This document shows positions 1 through 8,892 of a DNA stretch of 27,558 nt, one piece after another. The translations under genes were made by a program, and so were the position numbers. Origin of the DNA: Ophiothrix spiculata (taxonomy: Eukaryota > Echinodermata > Ophiuroidea > Amphilepidida > Ophiotrichidae); NCBI GenBank assembly GCA_000969725.1, contig JXSR01S073654.1. One strand, 5' to 3'. Each line of letters begins with the position of its first letter. Position 1 is the stretch's first letter. Below the pieces are notes generated by a model. The model was not told the DNA's origin. It ran no database searches and saw only the letters and a list, made by a program, of their open reading frames with translations.

Positions 1-911
1 TTGTCGGGGTCTTTAAATATTATCAAACTTGATGTTTTGTTTTATATAAAATGCAATACTTTATGAAGTTCCCCCGGATATTTGGTATTTTGAAAATATG
101 GTTTGTTGATTTTCTGACATCTTCGAAAAAACAACTCATCATGTAACGCATTATTTGAAAGACAACTACACCTAGAATCCAAACTACTTTGCAATGCTGT
201 TGTTTTGATCTCGCAAGTGCAGCAACACGCATGCGCAGTACGCAGTGTACTGTTTTGAAGCAAAAATATGTCACATTTACTCATTTTTCGTGAAAAATAG
301 GTCGGTGACCCCCACTTTTTATGTTGAAGAACATACTTTTGAGTTGACAAAATATTTCGGTGGGAAGTTTTTGAATCAACACTAAATAATGTCACTTTTG
401 CCACATTTCCTATAGACCCCTGTACTCACCCCCCCCCCCTCCACCCCCCACCCCCACCCCCCACCTAAAACTCCAAAAATGCTGTTTTTAAACCGACTCG
501 CTTGCAAAAACAAGAGTCCTGTGACCCCCAATTTGTAACTTGTACATCGATAAAATATCATTCATGCCGATATTTACTACAAAATTTCGGGCAGATCTAT
601 CATGGACCAGACACCTTAAAATTGGTGACACACACAACAACATCAGTGACAAAAAAATTCACTTACAATCCAGGATGCGAACCTGGACAGTTGAGTTTAT
701 ATTTTTAGGTCTTCGGCTCTGAGCGCATCTCAGAGATCCAGGTCTGATATTCCCACATCCGCTTACTTTTCGCTATCTATTAAATGTTGTGTGTTTATCA
801 GTTTAGAATCTTTCAAACATATTTTCTGTCATTATTTAAGTTTCGCAAAAGACGATCTGCAGCTTAACTGGGTCAGAATACAAGAAACATTATTGGTATA
901 ATTTTTCAATA
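1..911. other. Non-coding left edge with traces of a homeobox 3' flank
   Basis: No credible coding exon is visible; short open frames here lack homology, splice context or composition. Two short stretches recall the region after gene A: about 176-197 resembles 8502-8522 (AATCCAAACTACTTTGCAATG), and about 610-650 resembles 8548-8597 (TAAAATTGG, CACACAACA, CATCAGTGACA). They fit a disrupted copy of gene A's 3' flank whose better-preserved part starts at 918. Confidence 0.4.
427..466. repeat. C-rich low-complexity tract
   Basis: A run of C interrupted by single A and T residues (CCCCCACCCCC pattern). The complementary strand has several G runs and could form a G-quadruplex. It is low-complexity sequence with no coding meaning. 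Confidence 0.8.
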
Positions 912-917
912 TCATCA

Positions 918-1218
918 TGTTTGAAAATGCGCTTTACTTGTAAATTTGTGTAAATAAGAGTAATATTTTGCTATTCTTGCCATGTTCCACGCTGATAACC
1001 TAAATATTTCTGTATATTGTCATATTACGTTTTTGTTGAATGTATTATAATATGATCATATCATAATGATATCGTGAAGAGAGATGAAATCTACACTTGC
1101 AAATGAAAGTCGAGAAATAAAAATGATGTCAAAAATTATACAATGTCAAGTCTGAATATCTTTGTAGCCTTATTGAAGTTAAATATTTTTGAAACAATGT
1201 GAATGGCGTAGTATATAA
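918..1218 (+). pseudogene. Orphan copy of gene A's 3' flank
   Basis: This roughly 300-base block aligns almost end to end with 8599-8892, which lies about 440-735 bases after gene A's stop codon. Shared landmarks in order are ATGTTTGAAAATGCGC, GCTGATAACCTAAATATTTC versus ACTGATAACCTAAATATTTC, TTACGTTTTTGTTGAATG, ATATCGTGAAGAGAGAT, an AATAAA (1116-1121 here, 8795-8800 in gene A) and AATGTCAAGTCTGAATATC. Similarity is high but not identical. No exon 3 sequence lies to its left inside the window, so the matching coding part was deleted, is separated by insertions, or lies beyond the left edge. I infer a relic or the 3' end of another member of the homeobox cluster. Confidence 0.65.
1116..1121 (+). 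terminator. Conserved AATAAA in orphan 3' flank
   Basis: The AATAAA hexamer occupies the same place as 8795-8800 after gene A. Conservation of the hexamer and its surroundings supports the gene A signal as a real polyadenylation site. Confidence 0.4.
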
Positions 1219-1221
1219 AAT

Positions 1222-1889
1222 GGTTATGGTGGTGTGACTATCCTGTGTTTCCTAAAAAACTACGAAAATTTACACACAAATGGCTCAAATTTGTGTGTAA
1301 ACCCTAAATTTGTACCTCAGATGGATTTACCAGATAAAAGATCAAACAAAACTCGTAGATATTATTTAATACACATTAAAAGAGAAACAATTTCATCAAA
1401 AATAATTTGTTTGGCCATGACAGGTGTAGAAACAAGATTTTTTTTAAGTTTTCAATCTAGAAACACTGTTTGATTTTTGACTTACTTTTTGAAATATTGC
1501 CAAAACTAGGTCCAAAATTGGCCCAAAATGATTTTTTTTGTCATTTTTAACCTATTTTAAACATATTTCAGTGAGTTTTACTGACAAATAAAAAAAGTTT
1601 TATTAGTCTGTTGTACAATATTAGTACAATAAATCGGTCAAGCTAAAGTATTGGCAATTACATTTGAAATAAGTATATTGCTTTTTCTTAAACCTCTTTA
1701 AAGTGTGATAAAAGTAATTCTGAGTAAGTTATTTGATATTTTTGTAATTGTTACTTGATCATACAAAGATTGTATTTACTATGGGTTAAAAATAATGAAA
1801 AAAAACCAGTGATAATAACTGGTATGAATGCACCGTTTCGATACAAAATAAAACTGGTCGGCCTCTATGGTGTAAAAATGTTTCCCAAG
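1222..1889. other. Non-coding stretch with a perfect hairpin
   Basis: No gene is supported. The only structure is a 13-base perfect inverted repeat, TTTACACACAAAT at 1269-1281 and its complement at 1289-1301, with a 7-base loop. The remainder is AT-rich with homopolymer T runs. Confidence 0.55.
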
Positions 1890-2052
1890 CAGTGGCGTAA
1901 CCAGAGGGGGAGGGGGCCCCCCTCTGGTGATTTGCTACATAAAAATTTTGGGGTGTACCTTTTTGTGTCTGAACAAAAACTCTTTCGCCCCCCTGCAAAA
2001 TTGTCTTGCCCCTGCTCGCCCCATCAACTGAAAATTTCTGGTTACGCCACTG
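1890..2052. mobile_element. hAT-type MITE, 163 bp, complete
   Basis: A short non-autonomous transposon. The ends are perfect 15-base inverted repeats, CAGTGGCGTAACCAG at 1890-1904 and its complement at 2038-2052. An exact 8-base target duplication, TTCCCAAG, lies at 1882-1889 and 2053-2060. An 8-base duplication with a CA..TG-type end is characteristic of the hAT superfamily. It has no transposase; mobility would depend on a related autonomous element elsewhere. Perfect ends and duplication suggest a fairly recent insertion. Confidence 0.9.
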
Positions 2053-2771
2053 TTCCCAAGAAATGTATGTTTCATGTTTATTGTAAATTCAGATCAATTT
2101 CAAATGTTACCGCCTTAACCATAATTTCCTGCTTATTTAGACTTTATTTACGTAATGACACGGGCTCTATTGGATTTCCTGCTGCAAATCCAATTATATG
2201 TAAATGAGATAATACGCACACATAAAAAGTTTATAGTTCCTCGAAATGAACAGCCAATCACCGCCAATCTTGTTAATTTGTGAACCTTTTATCTTACTGC
2301 AATACAGTTAATTGATAAAAAAGGCACCGACAATGGGGATATTTTATGTTTACAGTAAGGTTATTATGTTTACTGTACATCAAAACCGCCAAAGTTGAAG
2401 TCGAAACATCGGCCGTCGTATCTTTTGTGAGTACATTTAGCAACTAGGTTCGAAATCCAGCCCAACACTGTCAGCCAAAAAGAAACAAGTGTCGTCTATT
2501 ATATATTTGATCAGCTGTTGTGACAGACTTGTGAAAAACCCGAGTATCTGGTCCGAATCACGTCTATTTTATTGAATACTAGATATTATTTTTTGGCATC
2601 TAGAAAAGCAATCGAAAATTATCGTGTTAATGAAACGACCATACTAGATTCTTAGAAGCTGACAAGATAATGGGAAATTTCAAAAACAGAGCTCACGCTT
2701 ACATTTAAGGCTAGCGATACGCTTACATTTAAGGCCAGATCGCTAGTCGCTCCACAGATTTAAAATATTCG
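2053..2771. other. Non-coding region with promoter-like segment and 24-bp tandem pair
   Basis: No coding exon is seen. Segment 2270-2355 resembles 21509-21596 far to the right: both have TGTTAAT or similar, a GATAAAA/ATATAAAA core, ACCGACAATGG or ACCGACAGTGG, and a following TTTACA. A 24-base unit starting ACGCTTACATTTAAGG is repeated twice at 2695-2742. Confidence 0.45.
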
Positions 2772-2930
2772 CACAAAGATTAATATCATTTGTTAAAGCA
2801 ATTTATCAATGAATTGGTCTCATCAATGTCACCGCCATTTAATCTCATCATCTGAAGTGAAAATTACAATCAAACTTCACCTGTACCTAATCAGAGAGGA
2901 ATCGGCACCTCTAGCGAACTACTTTGAACC
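2772..2930 (+). promoter_or_regulatory. Decayed copy of the homeobox-gene promoter module
   Basis: This block aligns with the upstream module of gene A (4401-4572) and gene B (15114-14952). Shared pieces in order are AATTGGTCTCATCAAT (2813-2828), CACCGCC (2830-2836), TAATCTCATCA, AAATTACAA, AACTT and ACCT, AATCAGA, and a CTTTGAACCA-type block. It lies upstream of gene A on the same strand with no homeobox exon after it before gene A's own module. It could be a relic promoter from a lost copy or a duplicated enhancer still serving gene A. Conservation of the core hints at constraint but does not prove it. Confidence 0.55.
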
Positions 2931-3700
2931 ACCTAACAGGCTGTTCTGACTTCTGTGTAAAACGGAATTAGCCTTATCATTATCAGTAAGTTGCTTCATT
3001 TTTCGTGCTGTTCACTTTAGACTACTTGCATCATTTCATATTTATAAATAGATAGAGAAAGAAAGAAACAAAAAATATATAGCCAGACTAGCGGTGTAGC
3101 CTAATTTTCAATATTAGAGATGCAACATTTAAATACAACCGACATAAGACTCAAAATGTTCACCCATAATTGTTTTCGACTTGTTTAAAAAAAAAAGTGA
3201 AAAGACATCTCACAAGTGCACGCAAAGAAATATAATTGTAAATTTCCAGCTTAAGATTCCCCGGAAATTTCCCTCCAATTTTGTCATAAATAGATTTTCT
3301 TTTTTTATCATTTAATTATTTTCCCGAACATTTCAAACAATTTTCTAACAATATTAAAGATTTTACTTCAAAACAATATCGTTCCAAATATGAAGGCATT
3401 TCCTCTTCGATTTTAAATATATACTCTTATACCGAAACATGGCCGACTGACACACAAATTAAATATTGGCTACACAACAATGCAAAAATGAATAAAATTA
3501 ATGAACTCAAATAGCAAAGATAAGATAATGAGTGAAAACCCCTTATTTTAAATAGTTTTTGTCGTTGTTTTCTCACTACCTTAAATAAAATTGAATGGAA
3601 CAAAGATATTGAATATTTTCATCGACTTCCATATAACTGTTTTATCAATATTTTGCCAAATGTATAGTCCAAGTTAAAATATAGTCTGATCACTATCAGT
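2931..3700. other. Non-coding AT-rich spacer
   Basis: I see no exon, repeat boundary or RNA gene here. The sequence is AT-rich with scattered homopolymer A and T runs. Confidence 0.5.
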
Positions 3701-3777
3701 TTAAGGGTTGAGTCCCTACATGGGTGCCGTTTGGCTGAACGTCATCTTTACTGCAAGTTTTTACCTACTTACACATA

Positions 3778-3930
3778 TGTGTACCGCCGCAGCAAAAGGG
3801 TCCAGTTGTCGGCTCGTACATGTTGCTCCTTGTAGCATATCTAATGTATGGTATTTGTATACATCAGATATGCTACAATGAGCTACATGTAGGAGACGAC
3901 AACTGGACCCTTTTGCCGCGGCGGTACACA
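3778..3930. mobile_element. Foldback MITE nested in the TTAA element
   Basis: The 153-base insertion is nearly one long hairpin with arms of roughly 70 bases. It starts TGTGTACCGCCGC and ends with the complement. Copy 2 of the host element reads ACTTACACATATCAG uninterrupted at the same place, giving a clean empty site. TA is duplicated at 3776-3777 and 3931-3932, as in Tc1/mariner-type insertion. Internal arms share CAAAAGGGTCCAGTTGTCG. Confidence 0.85.
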
Positions 3931-4153
3931 TATCAGAAAATCATAATTTTTGGCGTACATATGGAATAGAGTCTCTAGTTTACACATGCAACTTTACTAG
4001 TGATTTTGTCTGATATACGCATTCGCATAATTTACTTACAAATGGAGCATACCAATGAGGCAAAAATTGCAATTTTTATGTAAACAAAAGAAAAATACGG
4101 CATTCTAATGTTTATGTTTTAGATTTTAGTTCACGATCTCAACGCTGCATTGA

Positions 4154-4222
4154 TAGCCTAGCGGTAGATCTCTCGCTTCGTAATGCATGACTAACCCCTG
4201 CCATAATCCATGGTTCGAGTCC
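4154..4222 (+). repeat. tRNA-like pol III A and B boxes (copy 1)
   Basis: The A box is TAGCCTAGCGG at 4154-4164 and the B box is GGTTCGAGTCC at 4212-4222, spaced as in a tRNA gene. The middle contains CTTCGTAA, which resembles a Thr(CGU) anticodon loop. The acceptor stem does not pair convincingly and the unit repeats at 18713-18781 and 22906-22974, so it is a tRNA-derived part of a repeat rather than a working tRNA gene. Confidence 0.75.
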
Positions 4223-4400
4223 CCGCAAATCCAGTGTAACCTATTTATCTTTTCATGATTAAAAATAGTTAGGATTCATATTTTCCTGAGCAGATGGAGG
4301 TCATCAACCCTTAATAGCAGTAAACAAAACTACATTTCTCAGAAACCCAACTGAAATTTACGTTTCTTGGTTTCAAATTTTTTTCGTTGGTATATACATT

Positions 4401-4572
4401 CACACGCAGATTGATGCAATTAATATGAGCAATTGGTAAATTAATTAGCCTCATCAATACCACCGCCTATAATCCAATCAACGCAGGTGTAAATTACAAA
4501 TAAAACTTTTACCAATGCGCAATCAGAACATCACACTCAATTCTGCACGTTCTGCGGTGCTCTTTGACCATC
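4401..4572 (+). promoter_or_regulatory. Proximal regulatory module of gene A
   Basis: This upstream block is closely matched by the block before gene B (15114-14952 on the minus strand). It contains homeodomain-type TTAATTA cores (around 4428-4447), AATTAGCCTCATCAAT (4432-4447), ACCACCGCC, CCAATCA, AACTTTTACCAATGCGC and TCTTTGACCA. ATCAAT/ATTGAT is a possible Onecut-type site and CCAAT a possible NF-Y site; these assignments are inference from short motifs. Retention in both paralogues and in two orphan copies supports regulatory function. Confidence 0.6.
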
Positions 4573-4594
4573 TAATGTTTAAAAATGTTTGTAC

Positions 4595-4625
4595 CATAAA
4601 CTTGTTGACGAACACAGACACCGTG
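4595..4625 (+). promoter_or_regulatory. Candidate core promoter of gene A
   Basis: CATAAA at 4595-4600 stands where gene B has a canonical TATAAA (14930-14925, minus). A shared ACCGTGCTAAATAGATAG begins about 20 bases later and is a reasonable transcription-start area, giving a 5' UTR of about 230-240 bases. The weakened TATA in gene A may mean different promoter strength. The exact start cannot be read from sequence. Confidence 0.4.
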
Positions 4626-4861
4626 CTAAATAGATAGCGGCTATCTATCTATTCAAAGAAGCTCCGCTTTATTTGACTAGATCGAGATGGATGTGACTGA
4701 ATAAAGTTAAACCGGATGCAGAACGGGTATCATTTCGTATCAAGACATCAATCTGATCGCATCGTCACATTAGCTGTAAATTGTTTCAAATCACCTGTGC
4801 GAGGAACTTACTCATCTTTTGATTTTGATTATCATAATTGGATTTCATCTGGTGCTGTATC

Positions 4862-7800
4862 ATGTCTGTCACATCCAGTGCATCTCATCTTTCATCCAGT
4901 GATATGTCTACTACCAGTCAGCCAAAGCTGAGTCCATCATTTCACATCGAAGGCATTCGGGGAATGGATAGTCAAGGTTTGTACAAAATGTTTTCATTTT
5001 AAAGAATTTGTTTAGGCAGAGTTGAAATTCAGAAACAAATCAAACCGAATTTTAAATCAAATTTATATTTTGAAGAACCTATCCTTGAAGTACATTTTTT
5101 TTTGCATCAACGATAACAAAAAGAAATAAAGTAAAAGATCCGGAAAAAAATCATATTTGTCATGTTACAACATAAGAGATTCCGTTTCGAAATATTTGTG
5201 TTTGAGCTTTCTGTAACTGACATTTTCTTGAATACTGTAGATCACGAGTCCCAAATTTCTGTTAAAGAAATGTAACACGTTTTCTCTGTAAACCAAATCT
5301 TTCACATTACGTTTTAAAATATTGACTTCGATTTTTGACACATTATTTTTAGATAAGAAAATACTGAAGTTAATTATTACTAATAGTTAAGACTTGCATT
5401 TTCTTGTTTCCTTTTATAAAAACTCAAAACCATTGCAAATAGTAAGGTATAGGTCATTTCTTTAAAAACATTGTTTTCCACTCTACGTTTCAAATATAAT
5501 CTTGATCTCTATATGAAATACTGACTCTGACAATTACGCATAGACTGGTTAAGACTTACATTCTTATTTCCATTTTCTTTTCACAGATCCTACATCTACC
5601 ACACCATCTTCCCCGTCATCTCCAGCAGACCATCAGTTGTGTCCACCCCGTAACCGCCGTCGTCGTACACGTACCATCTACACCCCAGAACAACTAGCCA
5701 GTATGGAGGCGGTATTTGCAACCAACCAGTACCCTGACATCAACACCAGAGATACATTGGCAGATGCTATTGATTTGACAGAGGCTAGAATTCAGGTAAT
5801 TTGATTTAGTTTTCCCTATTCGAAACGATCCCATTTCTGAGACACATAAAAGACTCTTTTAACTTGGTCCAACCACTTCATTGCGCATCTAATTATTCAC
5901 AAATTTGGAATCTGTGATCCTTTTTCAAATTTTCCATTGCGATACATCTCAGGAGAAGAATGCCGGTTTATAAGTTACAAGGTCCCCTGGAATCAAGGTC
6001 CCCCTTCCGTAGGCCGTAACGGAATAAAGCATGAAATTAATGTTGCATGAATGTTGTTAGCCTACATTTTACTACATTAGTAACATTATTACATATATAT
6101 ACAACCCGGACAGTAAGATCAGGGGACTGTGATTCCTATTACACCTGTATACAATATCGATGGAGTAAAATGCAAATAGAAGCAGAGAAAGTTTAGTTTA
6201 TGTTAGTGATGGAATTTTCGTCAAAAAAATGCTCTCAATGTTTATAATATTTTTTGTGAAAAATCTTGCGTTTTTATTTTACAAATATGTATTTGCTATG
6301 ATTTCAAACTTTCCTTCTCATGAAAAATGTTGTTAAAATTACCAAAATTGAGTAAAGGTATCTTTTGCTGAGGACTCTTTGAACACTCGGAATGCATTAT
6401 TACCTATACTAAAGAGTAGCCATAAAATAGAAGTCATATTAAGGGGGCTATCATATATCTTGCATTTCGGTAGTTTTATTTTTACTCTAACTTGTAACGA
6501 ATCAATTCAAGTAAATTTTTCTACATAAGTAACAGGTAACACGATGTTGATGTTGATTTTTGACCAAAGTCATTTTTAGTTATAATTTCCCACACGTTTT
6601 ATCATATTCTCCGTTTGTGCCTATTTTGATGTTGCGGGTTTTCCCCCACATTTTGAATTTCATATCAAATAAGGTCAAAATGGAAAAAAATCTGTAAAAA
6701 GTTGCTTTTTGCCTCATTTGCTATGAGATCAAAAGATGAAACTCGCAAAAGTGAGGAAAAGCAGCACTTAAATGACGTTATCAAAAGTAAATGTTTTATG
6801 TTGAAATATTTGTAACCTGATTAAAAAGAAAAATAGCAAAAACAAGCATTTTTCAGAAGAATGGGTGTTGGTCAAAAAACAAGATCAAAATTGTGTTCTT
6901 TGTGAAAGTTTCTTTCTTAGATATAATATTGGCGTACATAACTTAGGCATTGAAAATTATGACATGATTTCTCTGTAAACCTAGTCGCACTTGCAACCCT
7001 CACCTATATAAATCCACTAATTCTACATAGAACACAGAGATCTATAAAGTCACTGACAGCCGAACCGCAGGTGTCGGCCCTGGCGGGCCTCTAGTCAGTA
7101 AACCAAATCAGTCGAGCCCGATTGTAGTGCTATGTAAACCAAGTCTTTCATATAACGTTTTAAAAAATAATATTGACTTGATATTGACGGCATTTTAAAT
7201 AGAAAATACTTTTTGCTGGCATTTTCTTGTTTCCATTCTGTAAGATCCAAGTCCTTCACATAAAGCCGTATACTCCTTCAACCTCTTCTCAGAAGAGGAG
7301 GGTATTGGTCAAAAATCAACATTCACATTGTGTTCTTTGTGAAATCTCGTTCCTAAGATGTATATACCGTATAAGCTTAATATACAGTCATCTACTTAAG
7401 TAAATTTGTAAAAAAAAAAGTTACAGTACAACATACAATTTCCAAATGAACGTGAGCTATATCATGTCAACATGTCGAATAACAATAAATGTTGCCATGA
7501 AACCATGTTTTAAAATTTATGTCATTTTAGTGTATCTTTTTTGTTTCATCTCATTTCAGGTGTGGTTTCAGAACAGACGTGCTCGTCAAAGACGTCAAGG
7601 AAAGCGTCAAGGAACAGATTCAGACAGTGTGTCATCTGGTAGTCCTGTATCTGAATCAGACTCACGACCATCGAGTGTTGCTTCTTCGTCAGCTTCCAAT
7701 GATCTCCTGCAAGATTCAAGTCCAACCCCTTCACCTAAGCCGTGCACTCTTTCAACCTCTGTTAACAAGGAACTACCTGTCGCTATTAAGACACCAAGCG

Positions 7801-8156
7801 TACCATCACCACCATCTGAGAGTGCATGTTCTCTTCCGTGTTGTTCTCCATCAAGTATCTACTCACCGTACCCGGCTTTATACCCACGTACCCCTAAGTC
7901 AGAGTATGGTACCGCTCCTATCCCATCATACGGACTACCAGCAGGTTACCCTTATTCCGCCGTTCCATCTCCATACGCTTTTCCGGGATCTCATGCAGCT
8001 TACTATCAGTATTACCGCTCATCAGCATTGACCAATGTAACGGCTTGCTACCAACGACCTACAGTGTTCAACTTTCCCCCAGTTGCAGGTGCGAATCTTG
8101 TTAGAGCAGCTCCGCAGGCATCTTTTCCAGCAGGAAGTTTGAAGATTACTGTTTGA
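4862..8156 (+). CDS. PRD-class Q50 homeobox protein with eh1 motif (gene A)
   Basis: Join 4862-4976, 5587-5795, 7560-8156; 306 aa. All introns are GT-AG; intron 1 is phase 1 (codon D39 split), intron 2 phase 0 between homeodomain residues 46 and 47, the usual PRD-class intron. The start is fixed by an in-frame TAA at 4835-4837. Residues 27-33 are FHIEGIR, an eh1-like Groucho-binding motif in which the expected final Leu is Arg. The homeodomain is residues 63-122: basic arm RRRTRT, TYR8 instead of the usual Phe8, Met16 instead of Leu16, YPDINTRDTLA in helix 2, then VWFQNRRARQRRQ with Trp48, Gln50, Asn51. There is no paired domain. The C-terminal half is Ser/Pro-rich, then Tyr-rich with YPYSAVPSPYAFPG and AAYYQYYRSSALTNVTACY. 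Family knowledge predicts a nuclear sequence-specific regulator binding TAAT dimers, probably a repressor. Homeodomain wording (YPDI, RIQVWFQNRRA, RRQG) resembles Mix/Sebox or phb/pmar1-like proteins; orthology is unresolved. Confidence 0.93.
5970..6165. repeat. Dispersed repeat in intron 2 of gene A
   Basis: This segment resembles 21820-21975. Shared pieces are GTCCCCCT, CCGTAACGGAATAAAGC versus CCATAACGGAGTAAAGC, TTAATGTTGC, TGTTGTTAGCCT, ACAACCC and TACACCTG. The boundaries are unclear and no terminal repeats or coding sequence were recognised, so it is an old unclassified mobile element fragment. Confidence 0.6.
6853..6945. repeat. Direct repeat within intron 2, first copy
   Basis: This matches 7280-7370 in the same intron: CAGAAGA, GGTNTTGGTCAAAAA, then ATTGTGTTCTTTGTGAAA and CTAAGAT/TTAGATAT. 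About 430 bases separate the copies. It forms part of an internal duplication that enlarges intron 2 of gene A to 1764 bases, against 703 in gene B. Confidence 0.6.
7133..7292 (+). pseudogene. Homeobox-gene fragment buried in intron 2 of gene A
   Basis: Positions 7133-7243 resemble intron 1 of the same gene (about 5280-5410): TGTAAACCAA, TCTTTCA, ACGTTTTAAAA, TATTGACTT, GAAAATACT and GCATTTTCTTGTTTCC. Immediately after, 7247-7292 resembles exon 3 at about 7718-7773: CAAGTCC, CTTCAC, AAGCCGT, ACTC and TTCAACCTCT. A frame with the exon 3 reading cannot be followed. I infer a scrambled scrap of another gene copy, deleted between intron 1 and exon 3 and left inside the intron by unequal exchange. 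It is spliced out and should not be translated. Confidence 0.55.
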
Positions 8157-8800
8157 ACATTTCATGTGAACTAATAGGATTGTTTCAACTCGTCGTTTAT
8201 AAACACTTATTGCTCTGTAATATGCATGCAATTTAACACATGGTTTTACATGTTGAACAAGATGAGGACACACAAATGTGCAAGTTTCTGAAAACACCAA
8301 CTAAAAATTGCTTTGGTAAAAGGTTTAATTTTTTGAATTCACATAGAAATGTCTAGGGTCTGTTTTCTCTACTTTTTCATTTTGAAGTTATTTTTTAAAT
8401 GTTGCCGAAAATTGTTAATTTTAACAAAAATCTTGATTCTTGACTTATTTTGTTCTAAAATGTAATCATCATTTGGAAAACAACAACATTTGGAAAGTTT
8501 CAAATCCAAACTACTTTTCAATGCCAGAAAATATTACATATTTAGGCGTACGATTTTTAAATTGGGCAACCACACAACATCACTGTTACATCAGTGACAT
8601 GTTTGAAAATGCGCTACTTGTAAATTTTTGTAAATAAGAGTAATATATTGCTATTCTTTCCATGTTCCATACTGATAACCTAAATATTTCTGTAGATTGT
8701 AATATATATTACGTTTTTGTTGAATGTATTAGAATATGATCATAATGATATCGTGAAGAGAGATAACATCTGAATGTGCAAATGAAAGTTGTGAAATAAA
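8157..8800 (+). other. Probable 3' UTR of gene A
   Basis: There is no further open exon after the TGA at 8154-8156. The stretch is AT-rich and runs to the AATAAA at 8795-8800, giving a 3' UTR of about 650 bases if that signal is used. The distal half is preserved at 918-1218, but no comparable sequence follows gene B's stop codon. Confidence 0.5.
8795..8800 (+). terminator. Candidate polyadenylation signal of gene A
   Basis: AATAAA, followed about 15-20 bases later by a GT-rich and TGTAT stretch. The hexamer and its flanks recur in the orphan copy at 1116-1121. Earlier signals cannot be excluded without transcripts. Confidence 0.5.
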
Positions 8801-8892
8801 TATTTGTGTCAAAAACTTGTATAATGTCAAGTCTGAATATCTTAATGAAATTAAATATTTCTTGAAACAATGTGAATAGCGTAGTACTATAA

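Larger units (their letters stand above)
3701..4314 (+). mobile_element. TTAA-bounded repeat with tRNA-like promoter (copy 1)
   Basis: First of three related elements; the others are 18097-18875 and 22813-25101. The ends are TTAAGGGTTGA at 3701-3711 and TCAACCCTTAA at 4304-4314. All three copies end in TTAA, which would fit a TTAA target duplication of the piggyBac type, although the terminal bases are not diagnostic. Internally it carries pol III A-box and B-box sequences. It lacks the roughly 300-base internal segment present in copy 2 (about 18250-18560) and is interrupted by a small foldback transposon at 3778-3930. No protein is encoded. Confidence 0.65.

Noticed and set aside
1755..2207. 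150-codon plus-strand frame
   Set aside because: It runs through the hAT MITE, including both terminal repeats, and has no domain or splice context.
4154..4222. A working tRNA gene
   Set aside because: A and B boxes are good, but stems do not pair properly and the unit is repeated within a larger mobile element.
4716..4931. 71-codon plus-strand frame overlapping exon 1 of gene A
   Set aside because: It is out of frame with the homeobox product and mostly in the 5' UTR. It might act as an upstream frame, but nothing supports a protein.
7446..7559. Coding extension upstream of exon 3 of gene A
   Set aside because: The frame stays open by chance, but a good CAG acceptor precedes GTG-TGG-TTT, and gene B and the PRD-class intron position support splicing at 7560.
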